64,000 nt of DNA from the NCBI GenBank assembly GCA_028753945.1, contig JAPNXP010000003.1, forward strand, positions 3,286,001 through 3,350,000, given 5' to 3'. Below the pieces are notes generated by a model that made no database searches, was not told the DNA's origin, and saw nothing but the letters and a program-made list of their open reading frames with translations. The position numbers and the translations under genes were made by a program. Shown piece by piece: positions 12,484 through 24,166 of the stretch (position 1 is the stretch's first letter; every line of letters begins with the position of its first letter). This stretch comes from Hexactinellida sp. DTS-2022 (lineage: Eukaryota; Porifera; Hexactinellida).

Positions 12484-12670
12484 ACTGGAGACTCCGATTA
12501 ATAGAGTCAACTCGGGACCAGATAACTTTGACCCGATTAAGCGGAGAAATCTAAATACCGGTGGCTCAAATAAGCGGGGGAAGAAGATTGAGTCAAACCA
12601 CATATTTTTAAAATACATCGGCTGTATTTTTAAAATATGTGGTTTCACTCAATCTTCTTCCCCCGAGATT
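12484..12670. repeat. Tigger-like remnant with long palindrome
   Basis: Fragments of the Tigger-like ends (gactccgattaatagagtc, cccgattaagcggagaaat) are followed by a hairpin at 12574-12667. Its ~42-bp arms are gaagaagattgagtcaaacc plus acatatttttaaaatac, facing their complement around cggctg. The ORF across it is an artefact of the inverted repeat. Confidence 0.6.
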
Positions 12671-12899
12671 AATTTATATAGATTTTGCTGCGAAACAGTC
12701 ACTACCAATAAGTCAAATCTCAAAGTTACAACATGGACCGAATATTTCGTCACAGGACTATCTTATAAAATTCAAGATTGTAAAAAAATATGCCCAATAA
12801 TGACTTAGCTCTAGGCAAAAAACACCCTAAGCCGGCACTGAGTGTAGGTGATTACGAATACATGTATTGTTTTCAAACTTTTAATGTAATAATTTGTCT

Positions 12900-12975
12900 A
12901 TTGAAAAAAGCGAGACCGTGTAGTGGATGAGTTATCCTTCGCGAAGCGTCCGAGACCGAAGGGCTCGTGAATAGT
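12900..12975 (-). repeat. H-family tail fragment
   Basis: Contains ccttcgcgaagcgtccgagac and cgaagggctcgtg, the reverse complement of the family tail cgagcccttcggtctcgg. Confidence 0.65.
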
Positions 12976-13079
12976 AAATATCAATTATCCCATTGATGGT
13001 GGGAGCTAGAATAAAATTCAATATATTGATCATCACTTAGGGCAGATACACGTTTAGAAATGGGTTTTAACACCTTGAG

Positions 13080-13930
13080 GTGATGACATCGTCAAAATAT
13101 GTGTTTTCACAATTTTGTGAATTCGATATTTGGAAAGTATTGGTTGGTCTCTGGAGATCGCCCAACATATAGAGAAAAAATAATGACATCACTTTTTACA
13201 ATGATTCTCAAACTAGTATAACATGAAAGGAAATGGGGTAGAAGAAACTGGCAACACTGCAAAGGATCCTTACCTTCCGAAACACCTATCCGAAATGATT
13301 TGCAACTTTATAGTGATGATGACGTGACCAAAAATCTAAAATTACAGCTGTGACGACAACATTTTCTTTTGGAGCACTATTAATAAACCAACCACCAAAC
13401 AATAGTCCGTGGCGTAGCCAAGGTTTCGGGGGGCCCATTTCAAAAGTATGTGCCGGGACCTCACAAGTTCAAATTAGAGTAGTATTTTTAAGGAGTGCAT
13501 GCATCTGGATTAATTTGAGTTCGGAAATTACATATCCCGCATTTTGACATGACTGTTATTCAAAATGTACATGGTTAATAAAATTGTAATTGTTTCTACT
13601 CGTTTTGCATAATCAGAAACATAAACTCTCTTCATGTTTCACTCAAGTTGTCTCAAAAGAAATGAATACAATTTCATAAAATTGATAACTGACAAAGAAA
13701 TAGTTAAATGTATTAGAATACAAATAATTATCAAATAACATAACTGTTATCATGAAGTAAGATTGAAGTATAACTGGATAAGAGAAATTTTGGAACCATT
13801 TGAGTCCCTGGACATTGGGGGCTCTGGTACAATCAACCGCCTATTGCTACGCCACTGACTATAGTGCCTCCAAAGGAACATACTGTCTGGACGGCTGTTA
13901 TTTTATATTTTTATATTAAAAATAATGCAT
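13080..13930. repeat. HP hairpin and flank, split by a hAT MITE
   Basis: HP flank words (caccttgaggtgatgac, ttcgatattt) lead into a decayed hairpin. Its left arm includes ttttggagcactatt and its right arm resumes at 13858 with atagtgcctccaaaggaac. The loop is interrupted by the MITE at 13407-13857. Confidence 0.7.
13407..13857. mobile_element. hAT MITE inserted in an HP hairpin loop
   Basis: Inverted ends CCGTGGCGTAGCCAAGG and (complement) CAGTGGCGTAGCAATAGG. The flanks acaatagt and actatagt match at 7 of 8 bases, fitting an 8-bp hAT duplication. 451 bp, no coding potential. Confidence 0.75.
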
Positions 13931-14206
13931 TAAGCACAACAATTAAGCAATAATATTTAATCAAAAGTTAGACAAATACTAACTCGTTTTTGATACAGTT
14001 GTCAAAATTTAACAACCTTAATTAAGTAATCTTAAATAATTAAGCAAACACTTAAGTAAATACCTGATCTACTTAAAAAGTTAATAAATTCTAAGAATTA
14101 TACAAACTTTTGAATAATCAAGAAAACTAAGATTTGGTCGAAAACTGACCAAATCTTAAGTTCTTAATTAAACTTAAGCTTTACTTAAAAGCTTTCAGAT
14201 TAAATA

Positions 14207-14327
14207 AACACTAGCGCGCTTCGCTTGCTAGGTCGCTTCGCGACAGAACACAACCACACACCAACCGCTTCGCGGTTGGTGTGTGGTATATACACTTCTA
14301 ACATTGATTATAAAGCGTAAATAGGCC
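14207..14327 (+). repeat. H-family repeat, left part split by the Ginger insertion
   Basis: Carries gcgcgcttcgcttgctagg, tcgcttcgcgacagaacac and the hairpin accaaccgcttcgcggttgg, ending aaagcgtaaataggcc. The remainder of this repeat resumes after the Ginger right end at 32105. At about 14121-14165 just upstream there is a small hairpin (aagatttggtc facing gaccaaatctt). Confidence 0.75.
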
Positions 14328-14488
14328 TGTTGTATGACAGTTTAACTACCATGACAGTTTAACTACCTTGTATTGGTATAACCATGGATATTCCAGCCAT
14401 GACAGTTTAACTACCAATAACAATTCTACAACTTCTTTGTATGACTTCCTAAACTTGTAGTTCCTATTGCATGATGAAGCATTCTTTC
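14328..14488 (+). repeat. Ginger-like left terminal inverted repeat
   Basis: Matches the complement of 31957-32100 through gacttcctaaacttgtag and catgatgaagcattctt. Relative to the right copy it has an extra 17-bp duplication of catgacagtttaactac close to the end. Confidence 0.85.
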
Positions 14489-14619
14489 TCACATAACGTA
14501 TAAAATCTAATAGGCTGTTATGATTGTGTTACTTAGATTATAATTTGTTGTTTTTCAGCCGTCAATTATTTCAGACTAATATTATTTATTGATATTTAAT
14601 TTTCCTAAGAACTCCTCCC

Positions 14620-16120
14620 ATGAGTAGCCATGGAACCATTAGATATTTTCAAATTATCAACTTTCTTAAAATCCGAGTTGTTCCCAATGAGATGACTACT
14701 AAGTCTGCTAGGCAATCTTTCAAAAGACGAGCTTCTTCCTACCAATTAGGCGAAGGGAGTCAACTACTCAAGGTGAGTCAGATAATATTTAATTCGATCA
14801 ATCTATCATTTTTACTCCTAATATGTTAGGTCAACAAGCAAAAATGGAACAATTCTTATCTGTCCTCCTTCAGACAAAGTAGAGAATATACTGCGTTTCA
14901 ATCATGACCCAGAGCACTGTGGTATAAATACAACATCTGAAATGATCGCCAAACACTATATATGGAGGGGAATGCAAGAAGACATTCGTAAATATGTAAG
15001 TTGTGGCATTATTATTTAATATCGTTGCATTTAAATGAAACTTTATATCTACGAATCCATGCATACCTAGATTCAAAGTTGTAAGGTATGTCAGATGACA
15101 GCATCCGGTCTGCCCAAAGCAACACTGAAATTGCAACCTATAATAGCTCCAAAGATTCCTTGGTACCACGTTGGTATCGACTTAGTTACCGATTTGCCGT
15201 CAAATTCTCAAGGGTACAAACACATCATTGTAGTTGCTTGTTACTTAAGCAAATTTGTCGCTGCCAGACCTTTATTTACTAAACAAGTCAATCAGTGTTA
15301 GATGCACTTACTGACATTTATCTCATATGGAGTGCCATCAATCATACAACATGATCAGGGCAAATAATTTACTAGTAATGTGAGGGATTTAGTATACGTA
15401 TTACTTTTAGTTTAAATATTTGGTGTAAAATATGCTGTATTTACTTATATTTTATGAGGTTTTTTTTCTATAGAATTTCAAGCAATTCCACGATAATATG
15501 AATGTAGACAATCGATCGACTACCGCATACCACCCACAATTTAACGGATTAGTTGAATCTCATAATAAGATCATTAAAAGGTAACTCATTCATTCTATTC
15601 GTATCTTCAGAAATATATTTATAGATTTATCTAGGAAAATGGCAAAATTAATTTTTAACAAAGACGTAGAGTGGCCCTGTAAACTACAACCCGCATGTCT
15701 ATCAGCAAATATACACAAAAAACGAGCAACCAAGTACAGTGCTTTCCAGCTTATGTTCGGTAGTGACTTTGATCACCTGCCTCTCCTCCGCTCATTAAGT
15801 TTACCCACGCACAACCAGAAGAAGAAGAAGAGGAATCATATATTGATAACGGCGAAAACGAGTTAACTGAAGATACTACCCACTGGCAATCAGATTTGGA
15901 ACACCTTAGAAACCTACAACGTGATGATGCTAAGGCCAACATTACTATTGAACAAGGAAAACAAAAAAGTCATATGACCAGAAAGTCAAAAGAACTAAGT
16001 AAGCAAACTTCTTATCCTATTTTCTTGTGTGATATTATATCCAGTATTATATTGTACATGCAATACTTTAGGTCAATGTTAAAAGAAGGAGACCTGTTTC
16101 TCGTTCTGGACAAAGCTAAA
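14620..16120 (+). pseudogene. Ginger-like integrase gene, 5' exons (introns present, coding broken)
   Basis: Several exons with GT-AG introns can be read. Exon to 14772 (FKRRASSYQLGEG). Exon 14830-14995 with HDPEHCG. Exon from 15071 with SCKVCQ, completing an HHCC zinc finger. Core domain block WYHVGIDLVTD (first catalytic Asp), then GVPSIIQHDQGK (second Asp). Exon 15474-15580 has TAYHPQFNGLVES (catalytic Glu), exon 15635-15998 has YSAFQLMFGSD, and an exon from 16072 has KEGDLFLVLDKA, a typical linker before the C-terminal domain. Lesions include a frame change near 14845, another near 15320, a stop (TAA) just after HDQGK, and indels near 15820. The coding is cut at about 16121 by HP repeats and resumes at 20611. 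Confidence 0.85.
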
Positions 16121-16973
16121 GAAGAAAAAAACCAAAATTGCAGCCTGTGCCGACGCATGTTCCTTTGGTGGCACTATATTTTGTTGGTGGTTTATAGATA
16201 GTGCCTCCAAAGGAACATGCTGTCGGCGCAGGCTGCAATTTTGGATTTTTTTCGCCAAGTCATCAACGCCCAAGGTGTGAAGAACCATTTGTTAAATGGT
16301 CGGAGTCACAAGGAACTGTAGATAAATTTGAAGTTAGTTTCTATCATAAACCATCTTGAGTTTAATGCCATTCATTCATTATGTATTGATAATCAAATAT
16401 ATTATTAGTAATTTATTTTAGCAATGTTATCCATGGTTGGTTGAGTTGATTCAACAAATTCCTTATACTATATTATTTTATTTAATCAATTGTATAGTAA
16501 TACTAGAATTAAATAGAAGCCAGCTGGAATTTATAAGTAAAATCAATATAATTATCGCAAGTTGAATCACTAGAGTAGGATTTAACAAGTTAAATCAATA
16601 TAATAATAGCAAGTTGAAACAATAGAATTAGATTTAACTTTACTGAAATTGAAGTGTGAGTAAACAAAGAAATTTCAACCCCCATTTATGGCAGAAATTG
16701 AACCCTTTATTGAAAAATTCCTTCAACCATCAGACGCAGAAATTTATGGTGAATCCAAATATGAAATAAAATTTGGGGGTTTAGTAAAACATCTTTTTAG
16801 TTATGGACCAGACAAATTTTGAAAGGTGTCAAAAATGTGTCCAAAATTGGTTAATCAAAAATCGTAACCCCAGGTGCAAATTAGACGGTCCAACCGCACC
16901 TACATGCCAAGTTTCAGCCCATCAACTATAAAGATCTGGCCAGGGTACCGTCTACGGAGAAATAATAATAGTA

Positions 16974-17162
16974 AAATCCAAAATTGCAGCCTGTGCCGAC
17001 GCATGTTCCTTTGGTGGCACTATCAATAAACCACCAACAAAATATAGTGCCACCAAAGGAACATGCGTCGGCACAGGCTGCAATTTTGGATTTTTGTGGT
17101 TGTTTTTTGATAGTGCCTCCAAAGGAACATGCTGTCGGCACAGACTGCAATTTTTGATTTTT
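16974..17162. repeat. Three-armed HP hairpin
   Basis: Reads arm (ttggtggcac), loop, complementary arm (gtgccaccaa), spacer, then a second complementary arm of the other type (gtgcctccaa). Other copies have two arms of different type, so this one looks like a recombination product. Confidence 0.75.
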
Positions 17163-17739
17163 TTCGCCATGATATCATCACTATGAGGGTGTTAAATTAT
17201 TTCAGAAATGTGTTTCAAAAGGCAACGACCCTTAGTGAGTTGGAAGTCTCCATTTAGCTCACTTTATTTGAGAGATATTCAAGTTTCAGTAGAATATAAT
17301 CTGTGATGACTCAGCATTTTTTAAGTGCGTTTTGGGTGTTCAGCCAACTCCAACCAAAACATGAGAATTATTTAATTCACAAAATTGTAAAAATACATGT
17401 TTTTGACGATGTCATCATCACCTTAAGGTGTCAAGATCCACTTGTATAGGTGGTACGTGCCATAAGGACCAAATGATAAATTTAAAGTTTGTTTCTATCT
17501 TATATCATTTCTGAGATCAATGAAATTTAGATAATTAGTATAAATATTTAATTAATCTATTAATAATTTAACACCAATATTATGTACATCAAAATAAATT
17601 AAGTTCAATTATTTGCAATAATTATTAATTTAAATTGAATTTCACTATCATATTTGAATTCAGCGCACTCGATAACCCCAATAATCTATTTGGAACCATC
17701 TCTATACGTTAAACACAGAGCGAATTAATTAGAATTAAA

Positions 17740-18003
17740 TACCGTATTTATTCGAATAGTAGCCTCTATTCGAATAATCGCCTACCTCCAATAATCGCCC
17801 CCCTAAAGTAGCAAATAAAAATTTGTTACTGCTACCCGGAGTAAACATTTACATCTAATATAACTCACAATACGATTATCAACCGATTATCATAATTAAA
17901 TTGTAATAAAATGTGATATTCTAGAAAATTGCTCAAAATTATTGGTCGAAAAATGGAGTAAAAAACAATAATCGCCTAGGCTACTATTCGAGTAAATACG
18001 GTA
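17740..18003. mobile_element. MITE with TACCGTATTTA-type ends, copy 1
   Basis: The left end taccgtatttattcgaatag faces the right end ctattcgagtaaatacggta, with internal aataatcgcc repeats. About 260 bp. A relative lies at 23407-23670. Superfamily not assigned. Confidence 0.8.
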
Positions 18004-18519
18004 TGTCATGTATCCATTGTGCAAGAATATTCTAAGCAGAAATAAATATAATCAAATAATCTGTCGTTGTTATGGAATGTAGAATCTTAGTTTTCAATTG
18101 GAAAATAGAAGCCTACTCGATCTCACAAGTTGAATCAGTATATAATAACGAGTTGAAACAATAGAATTAGATTTAACACTTTCAATTGAACTGAAGTGTT
18201 AGTAAACAAAGAAATTTCAACCCTAATTCATGGCATGAATTACCAATTTTAAAAATTTGAATTTTTTCCCATCAGACGCAGAATTTAATCGTGAATCCAA
18301 TGGTGAAAAAAATTGTGGCTTTAATATAACATTTTTTGAGTTAAGAACCAGACAAATTTTGAAAGGTGTTAAAAATTTGTTAAAAATTTGTTAATAAAAA
18401 ATCATAACCCCAGGTGCACATCTTTAACCCATGAGACACCCATCCTAAAACTTGGGCTTCTAGTTAACTAAACTCTGTTGTGTGTAGAGGATGCGGACTA
18501 ATAATAATAATAATAATAA

Positions 18520-18703
18520 AAATCCAAAATTGCAGCCTGTGCCGACAGCATGCTCCTTTGGTGGCACTATATTTTGTTGGTTGATTATTGATAGTGCCTC
18601 CAAAGGATGCTGTCGGCACAGGCTTTATTGATAGTTATTGATAGTGTCTCCAAAGGATGCTGTCGGCACATGCTGTCGGCACAGGCTGCAATTTTGGATT
18701 TTT
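18520..18703. repeat. Rearranged HP hairpin
   Basis: One full left arm (aaaatccaaaattgcagcc) faces a right side in which the segment ctccaaaggatgctgtcggc occurs twice and tgctgtcggcacaggctgc is partly duplicated. Confidence 0.75.
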
Positions 18704-18759
18704 TTCGCCAAGTCATCAAAGCCTCAAGGTGTCAAGAACCATTTGTTAATTGGTCCGAG

Positions 18760-19571
18760 CATGGCCTACTATATTATACTGCTAGATAAGTCAAGTATTT
18801 GATCATTTCATTTCCAGGCCAGTGTTTACTTTCTAATTGCTCGTAAATGAATTACCTATCGTCATGGAATAAACTAAACTTAGGTTTTCAAATACGCCGG
18901 AAACTTCTAAATACTTTTGAGAATGATATCTCATCGTATTTAACCACAATGACGTAATAATAATAATATACATACCCATATATGGCAATCATGTTAAATA
19001 AATGATAATTTTTTTGATAATTTGAGAATCTAACTTTGCCGTTTTTATCCTAATGCATTTTTCTTGTCAAAAACTAGCTACAGTAACAAATTATGTCATT
19101 CCTTTCACTCAAATTCTTTTCAACGTCAATGTAAGTAAATAATTATACTATTGTTATCAAACCATATATTTTGTATTTTTTTGAAATGTTTAGTTAGATT
19201 TTAATCGAAGTCTTAAAAGTGCTGTTTGACGACGTACATGTTGCCCAGTCAGTTTAATGACCGTTATTGTGACTTATTTATCTAATGTTCACTTAATCTC
19301 TACTTCAATCTCTACTTCAAATCTCTAATTCATAATTAGTATTAAAAACCATATATGGGTATGTATATTTGATTACGTCGTTGTGGTTAAATCCGATGAG
19401 AAATCATTCTCAAAAGTATTTTAGATGTTTCCAGCGTATTTGAAAACCTAAGTTTAGTTTATTCCATGACAATAGGTAATTTATTTTACGAGCAATTAGA
19501 AAGTAAACACTGGCCTGGAAATAAAATGGCAAATACTTGACTTATCTAGCCGTATTATATAGTAGGCCATG
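18760..19571. mobile_element. CATGGCCTA-end fold-back MITE, copy 1 (7-bp duplication)
   Basis: 812 bp with ~230-bp inverted repeats: catggcctac at the left and gtaggccatg at the right. The flanks are both gtccgag (18753-18759, 19572-19578). A close copy lies at 54750-55563 with its own 7-bp duplication. No coding sequence. CA-start ends with a 7-8-bp duplication could fit P-type elements, but this is only a suggestion. Confidence 0.85.
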
Positions 19572-19751
19572 GTCCGAGTCACAAGGAACGGTAGATAAAT
19601 TTGAAGTTTGTTTCTATCATAAACCATCTTGAGTTTACTGCCATTCATCTATTATGTATTGATAAGAAAATATATTAATAGTTATTTATTTTAGCAATGT
19701 TATCCACGGTGAGTAGAGTAAAGTCAATAAATTCCTTATATAATTATATTA

Positions 19752-19924
19752 CAGTAGTGTTCGCCTAATAGCAATTGCTCTAATAGCAATATTGCTCTAT
19801 TAGCAAGTTACTTTTTGTCCCCAAGCGAGCATTTAATGTTAAATTTGTTCCTCTAATAGCAAGTTCGCCTATTAGCAAGGAAATTTCGTGCAAAATGCGA
19901 CTTGCTATTAGGCGAACACCACTG
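19752..19924. mobile_element. Tigger-like MITE, 173 bp
   Basis: Inverted ends CAGTAGTGTTCGCCTAATAG and (complement) CAGTGGTGTTCGCCTAATAG, flanked by TA (19750-19751, 19925-19926). A relative is at 50005-50145. Confidence 0.85.
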
Positions 19925-20423
19925 TATTTAATTTAATCCATTGTATAGTAATACTAGAATTAAATAGAAGCCAGCTGGAATTTATAGGTTAAAGCAATTT
20001 AATTATCGCAAGTTGAAACAATAGAGTAAGATTTAACAAGTTAAATCAATATAATTATTACAAGTTGAAACAATGGAATTAGATTTAACACTTTTAATAG
20101 AACTGAAGTGTTAATAAACAAAGGAGATTTGCAACTCAATTGTGGTACAAACGAAGCCCAATTTGAAAATTCGTGCACTGTAAAAAGGTGTAGAATTTAA
20201 TTCTCTATCTAATGCAAATATATTAAATATTCGGGCACCATTTATTGTTCCTTTTCTAACATTAAACAGGTTTAAAAATGTGTCAAAAAAAATGTAATAA
20301 AAAATCGTGACCCCAGGTGCACATCTGTAACCCACGAGACACCTGTCCTGAAAATTCCAGTTCTTAGTAAATATAACTCTGTTCTGTGGAGAGGATACGG
20401 AAGGATAATAATAATAATTACCA

Positions 20424-20608
20424 ACCAAAGCACTAAGACCAATACTGGGCCACTATACTATAGTATAGTCGGCACAGTAATAATAACCAAAGCACTAAGA
20501 CCAATACTGGGCCACTATACTATAGTATAGTCGGCACAGTAATAATATCGATAATAAAGGCAGTGATTCCAATACTGGGCCACTATACTATAGTATAGTC
20601 GGCACAGT
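20424..20608. repeat. Three tandem ~65-72-bp units with palindrome
   Basis: Each unit contains caatactgggcc, the palindrome actatactatagtatagt and cggcacagt. Two units are nearly identical; the third differs in its first part. Confidence 0.85.
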
Positions 20609-21088
20609 GAAAATGCCTGGAACTAAAGATAAACCAGGCTATAAAGGACCATTTCAAGTTTCCTACATAACGGACAGTCATCTAATCGCGATTGTTAATG
20701 GTAAATCAACTAAATATCCTACACAGTTGGCGAAGAAATATTATTGCCGTGAACGAAAGGTAAACGAATAACACTACTAAACAAATTTATTACTACTGTA
20801 TACCGATATATAAAAATTGGATGGAACTTCATTTTGTCAAACTACACAGAGCGACGATATTCCAAATGTTTTACCACAAGTGTCACTTGTCAGTGTCACT
20901 ACCCCAGAAAAAAATAATAGGAAGAGAGGAAAGAAAATAAATCCCAGGATTAGTATGAAAAACAACGTATCAAGGTGATTTCTTTTCATAAAAATTATGT
21001 GAATTTCTAATAGGTAAATTTAATAATAATAGATAATTCTCTCTTAGACTCATAATGATGAGACGGTGAAATATACATATGGGGTATA

Positions 21089-21275
21089 CAGTGGAGCCTC
21101 CCATAACGGACACTCCAAATAGCGGACAACCTCTAAATAACGGACAACCCTCGTGGCACGGATTTATTTGTTTAGCATATGTCTAATAGAAAAGCAAACT
21201 CTAAATAGCGGACAACCTCTAAATAACGGGCAACGGTTCCGGTCCCAATGTGTACGTTGTTCAGAGGCTCTACTG
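21089..21275. mobile_element. 187-bp Tigger-like MITE, copy 1
   Basis: Left end cagtggagcctcccataacg, right end gttcagaggctctactg, flanked by TA. Internal ctctaaatagcggacaacc is repeated. A copy of the same length lies at 42618-42804. Confidence 0.9.
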
Positions 21276-21739
21276 TATATAAAAAACATTCTTTAACGAA
21301 CTACTTCTTTTAAAGGTAAGGGGCTGATAATTTTTCTAGCTCATACGTGTACATATTTGTAAATGACACTAACATTTAGGATGATGTCAAGACCATATTA
21401 GAAACAAACCATTTCTATCAGATTTACACCAGGAGTTAGCTAAAAGTCCTGGCAAATGTATCAATACATCAATGTCCATCTTGCCATATGTTTTGAAATA
21501 CTGTAGTCCAACCGAAATGGTATTTTACTATTCTCTTGGTTTAGTAGTATATATATTTTACTTGCTTTAAAAGATATTTTTATGAAGCTAGAAGAAGTTA
21601 TGGAACACTTACTCGAGTGGACAAGAACGGCATACTCTTGTATGGATGTTCCACCTTTAATCAACCCTATAGATTATGTGAATCATGTTCTATATGCAAC
21701 GGTAAGCATATAAATATACTTTGAAATATATTTGAAATG

Positions 21740-21901
21740 CAAGTAAACCTCCGAAATGCGACACTTTTGGGAGTATTGTGCGGGTCTTCGGGGGTTAATT
21801 AATTAACAATGTATTATTTATATTGGAAAGTCAATCGGGAGAATGGTTTTGTGCCGTATCTGGAGGTTGTCGTATTTAAGCCGCTTTTATGGGTTTACCT
21901 G
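21740..21901. mobile_element. Tigger-like MITE, CAGGTAAACC family, worn copy
   Basis: Left end caagtaaacctccgaaatgc and right end atgggtttacctg, with internal atcgggagaatg and gtgccg, as in 56015-56200. A small hairpin (ccaatctaca facing tgtagattgg) lies just after it at about 21981. Confidence 0.65.
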
Positions 21902-23285
21902 TATATTGATCCAATAATTTATCCACAACTCAATTATTGGTAATGAACGTCATTAAATTATTCTTACTAAACAATTTATACCAATCTACAATAACTGTAG
22001 ATTGGTTTCAAGATATATATATTTTGTTTATAGATAGTAGAGTTATTGGAGGACAAGATCATAACAGCAAATACTTCAGAAAGCAATATACCCTATAGAA
22101 TACAAGTCCCAAATTTTCAACAAGAAGGGCCATACTATTCCCCACCAAAACCAGATTGGTTAAGATCAAAGTGTGCACAAATTGGTTTAACATACGATAC
22201 CGCACTATACCAACCATTTGTTTATAAAGGACATGAATTAAGAAACGTTGTTCCATCAGCAGAACTACCAATTGAAGGAGATGGTAACTGTTTGTTCCCA
22301 GTGCCAGATTAATGCGGGGGCTGATGGGGCTACAGCCCCAGGCCCATCTTCAAAATAGGCCGACCGTGTTGTGCCATAGGCCCGAAGGCTTAGCCAAGAG
22401 TTGGCTTTGGTTGGGCACTAGAAGCACACAGATTTCATATGCGGGCTTCTATGGCAACTTTCATCAAGTTAAGTTGACTCATAGCTTACTCGATGGTTGA
22501 CTATTTCATTGGAAATGCCAATGATTTATGTGGATGTACTTCTAACTCTAAGTGGATGTATTGTGTGTGCGTGTTTGTTTGTTTGTTTGTTTGTTTTCGA
22601 GAATTGATTGGAAAGACTAAGAGTCCTAGAAAGCGAAAAATTGTATAAAGGGGTAATTTTGTACTGTGAGAATAACGATCTATTCTTTTTGAAGCGGAAT
22701 ATTTCGGATTATAACGTAATAATATTGGTATTTTTGGTATAACTCCCTAAATTCCGATCGGATTGACTCTATATTTCATGGGAAAGGTTAACACAATGTG
22801 AAACACCTGTTTAACAAATTAAGTTTAACAGTTTTCACTCAATCGATCCCAAAATTTGTATCTTTCTAGAACAGGGGTTTTAACCGTTTTAAAGTCATTT
22901 CCCATTTTGGCCTGTTCACTCTACCTGATTTTCCCCTTCATTTGTATAAGGAAAAAAGTAGCCTTAAAATTACAAATTATTAGCCGTCTGCTGCTTGCAT
23001 AATTAGCAAACAATAGTAAATAACATCAATATGATTATGAACAAATAATAATAATTCTCACAACTAGCACATTAGCATCAGTGGGATGACGATAACTTCT
23101 TCTTGACACCAGTGCATCAATGTTAGGAGGTATTATTTTATTTAAGTTTGATTATTATTATTAACTTAGTCTATGTGCCCAGGGGCGGATCAAGGAGGGC
23201 TGGGCCCTGGGGCAAATTGTGGGTGTGAGGCCCATTTACTTTCTAGGATTATTGTTGCTAGAAATAATAAAAAATTCGGTAATAT

Positions 23286-24166
23286 CAGGGATGCAAAACC
23301 TCTGAAAACCAAAAATCGGGAGATTTTTCCATTTTGGCGGGAGTTTTAATAAAATAGCGGGAGGTCGAAAATGAAAATGCGGGAGAATATCGGGAGACTC
23401 AAAATATACCGTATATACACTAATAGTAGCCCCTATTCTAATAATCTCCTATCTCCAATAATAGCCCCCCCAAATTAGCAAATACAAATTTACCACGGGT
23501 ACCCTGAGAATATTAATGTATCTAATATTAGTCGCATTACGATTATCAACCGACTATACTAAATAAATTGTATCAACATGTGATATTCTCGAAAACTCAC
23601 AAACATTATTTGTCATTAAATGGCCTAAAATCAATAATCGCCTAGGCTACTATTCGAATAAATACGGCTAGGGCGCCGGCGGCACGGGCGCAACGGGTGC
23701 ACGGTGCACCAGTTGCTCCGGTCAATTTTTTTCTTTTGCATGAAGGGGGAGTGCGGGGGCGCTTTGCACCCCCGATTTTGGTTTATCGTGCACCCGTTGA
23801 TCCGGCGGGTCGCCGGCGCACAAGTACGGTATGCTATTTTTTAAAATCTATAATGAATAAAACGATATTATATGATTATTAGTATGTTTTGATATCTACA
23901 ATTAGGAAAAAAAACTTGGTACACGAAAAAAACAAAAACAAAAAACTATAACTAAAAAACTTGAAAAAAACGAAAACTCAAAAAATTTGTTGCTCGAAAG
24001 GTTGACTAATTTACGTGAATAATTTAAACAAATCCCGTTATTTACTTAATTATCATAAAATCTAAATATATAAACAATTTCCAAAAAGCGGGAGTTTTAA
24101 AAGTTTGGCTGGTGTTCGGGAGGATTGGAGAAAAAAGGCAAAAAATCGGGAGGGTTGGCAACCCTG
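23286..24166. mobile_element. Nested element with CAGGG...CCCTG ends
   Basis: Left end cagggatgcaaaacctctg, right end gggttggcaaccctg, with aaatcgggag words near both ends. The flanks are gtaatat (7 bp; 8 bp if the terminal G is shared). A related left end is at 54453. A small GC-rich patch around 23670-23820 is inside it. Confidence 0.75.
23407..23670. mobile_element. MITE with TACCGTAT-type ends, copy 2
   Basis: Shares ccaataatagccccccc, gattatcaaccga and aataatcgcctaggctacta with 17740-18003. It is the innermost layer of a three-deep nest. Confidence 0.8.

Larger units (their letters stand above)
16121..20610 (-). repeat. 4.5-kb block of reverse-oriented HP repeats inserted in the integrase gene
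   Basis: Mostly HP body units in reverse orientation (ccaggtgcaaattagacgg, gccaagtttcagcccat, agccagctggaatttata), with hairpins at 16124-16252, 16974-17162 and 18520-18703 and several MITEs listed separately. The integrase reading resumes after it at about 20611. The block itself shows no gene. Confidence 0.75.
20611..22298 (+). pseudogene. Ginger-like gene continued: integrase C-terminal domain, linker exons and OTU N-terminus
   Basis: The exon to 20759 reads KPGYKGPFQV and matches the small C-terminal integrase domain that should follow the linker cut at 16120. Exon 20850-20974 (SDDIPNVLPQ, then basic residues) joins in phase. A further exon ends at about 21701 (HLLEWTRTAYSCMDVPP). The exon from 22034 continues to GDGNCLF, the catalytic-Cys motif of OTU peptidases, where the gene is cut by element X at 22299. 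The missing OTU C-terminus lies at 31224-31507. Two small MITEs sit in introns. It is unclear whether integrase and OTU form one spliced protein or two genes; the phases allow one. Confidence 0.8.

Noticed and set aside
12440..12808. 122-codon ORF across 12.5 kb
   Set aside because: It runs through a perfect palindrome and Tigger-like end fragments and shows no protein motif.
214..18703. HP hairpins as a CRISPR array or attC-like sites
   Set aside because: Spacing is hundreds of bases, the repeats are inverted pairs with long arms, there are no uniform spacers, and the genome is eukaryotic.
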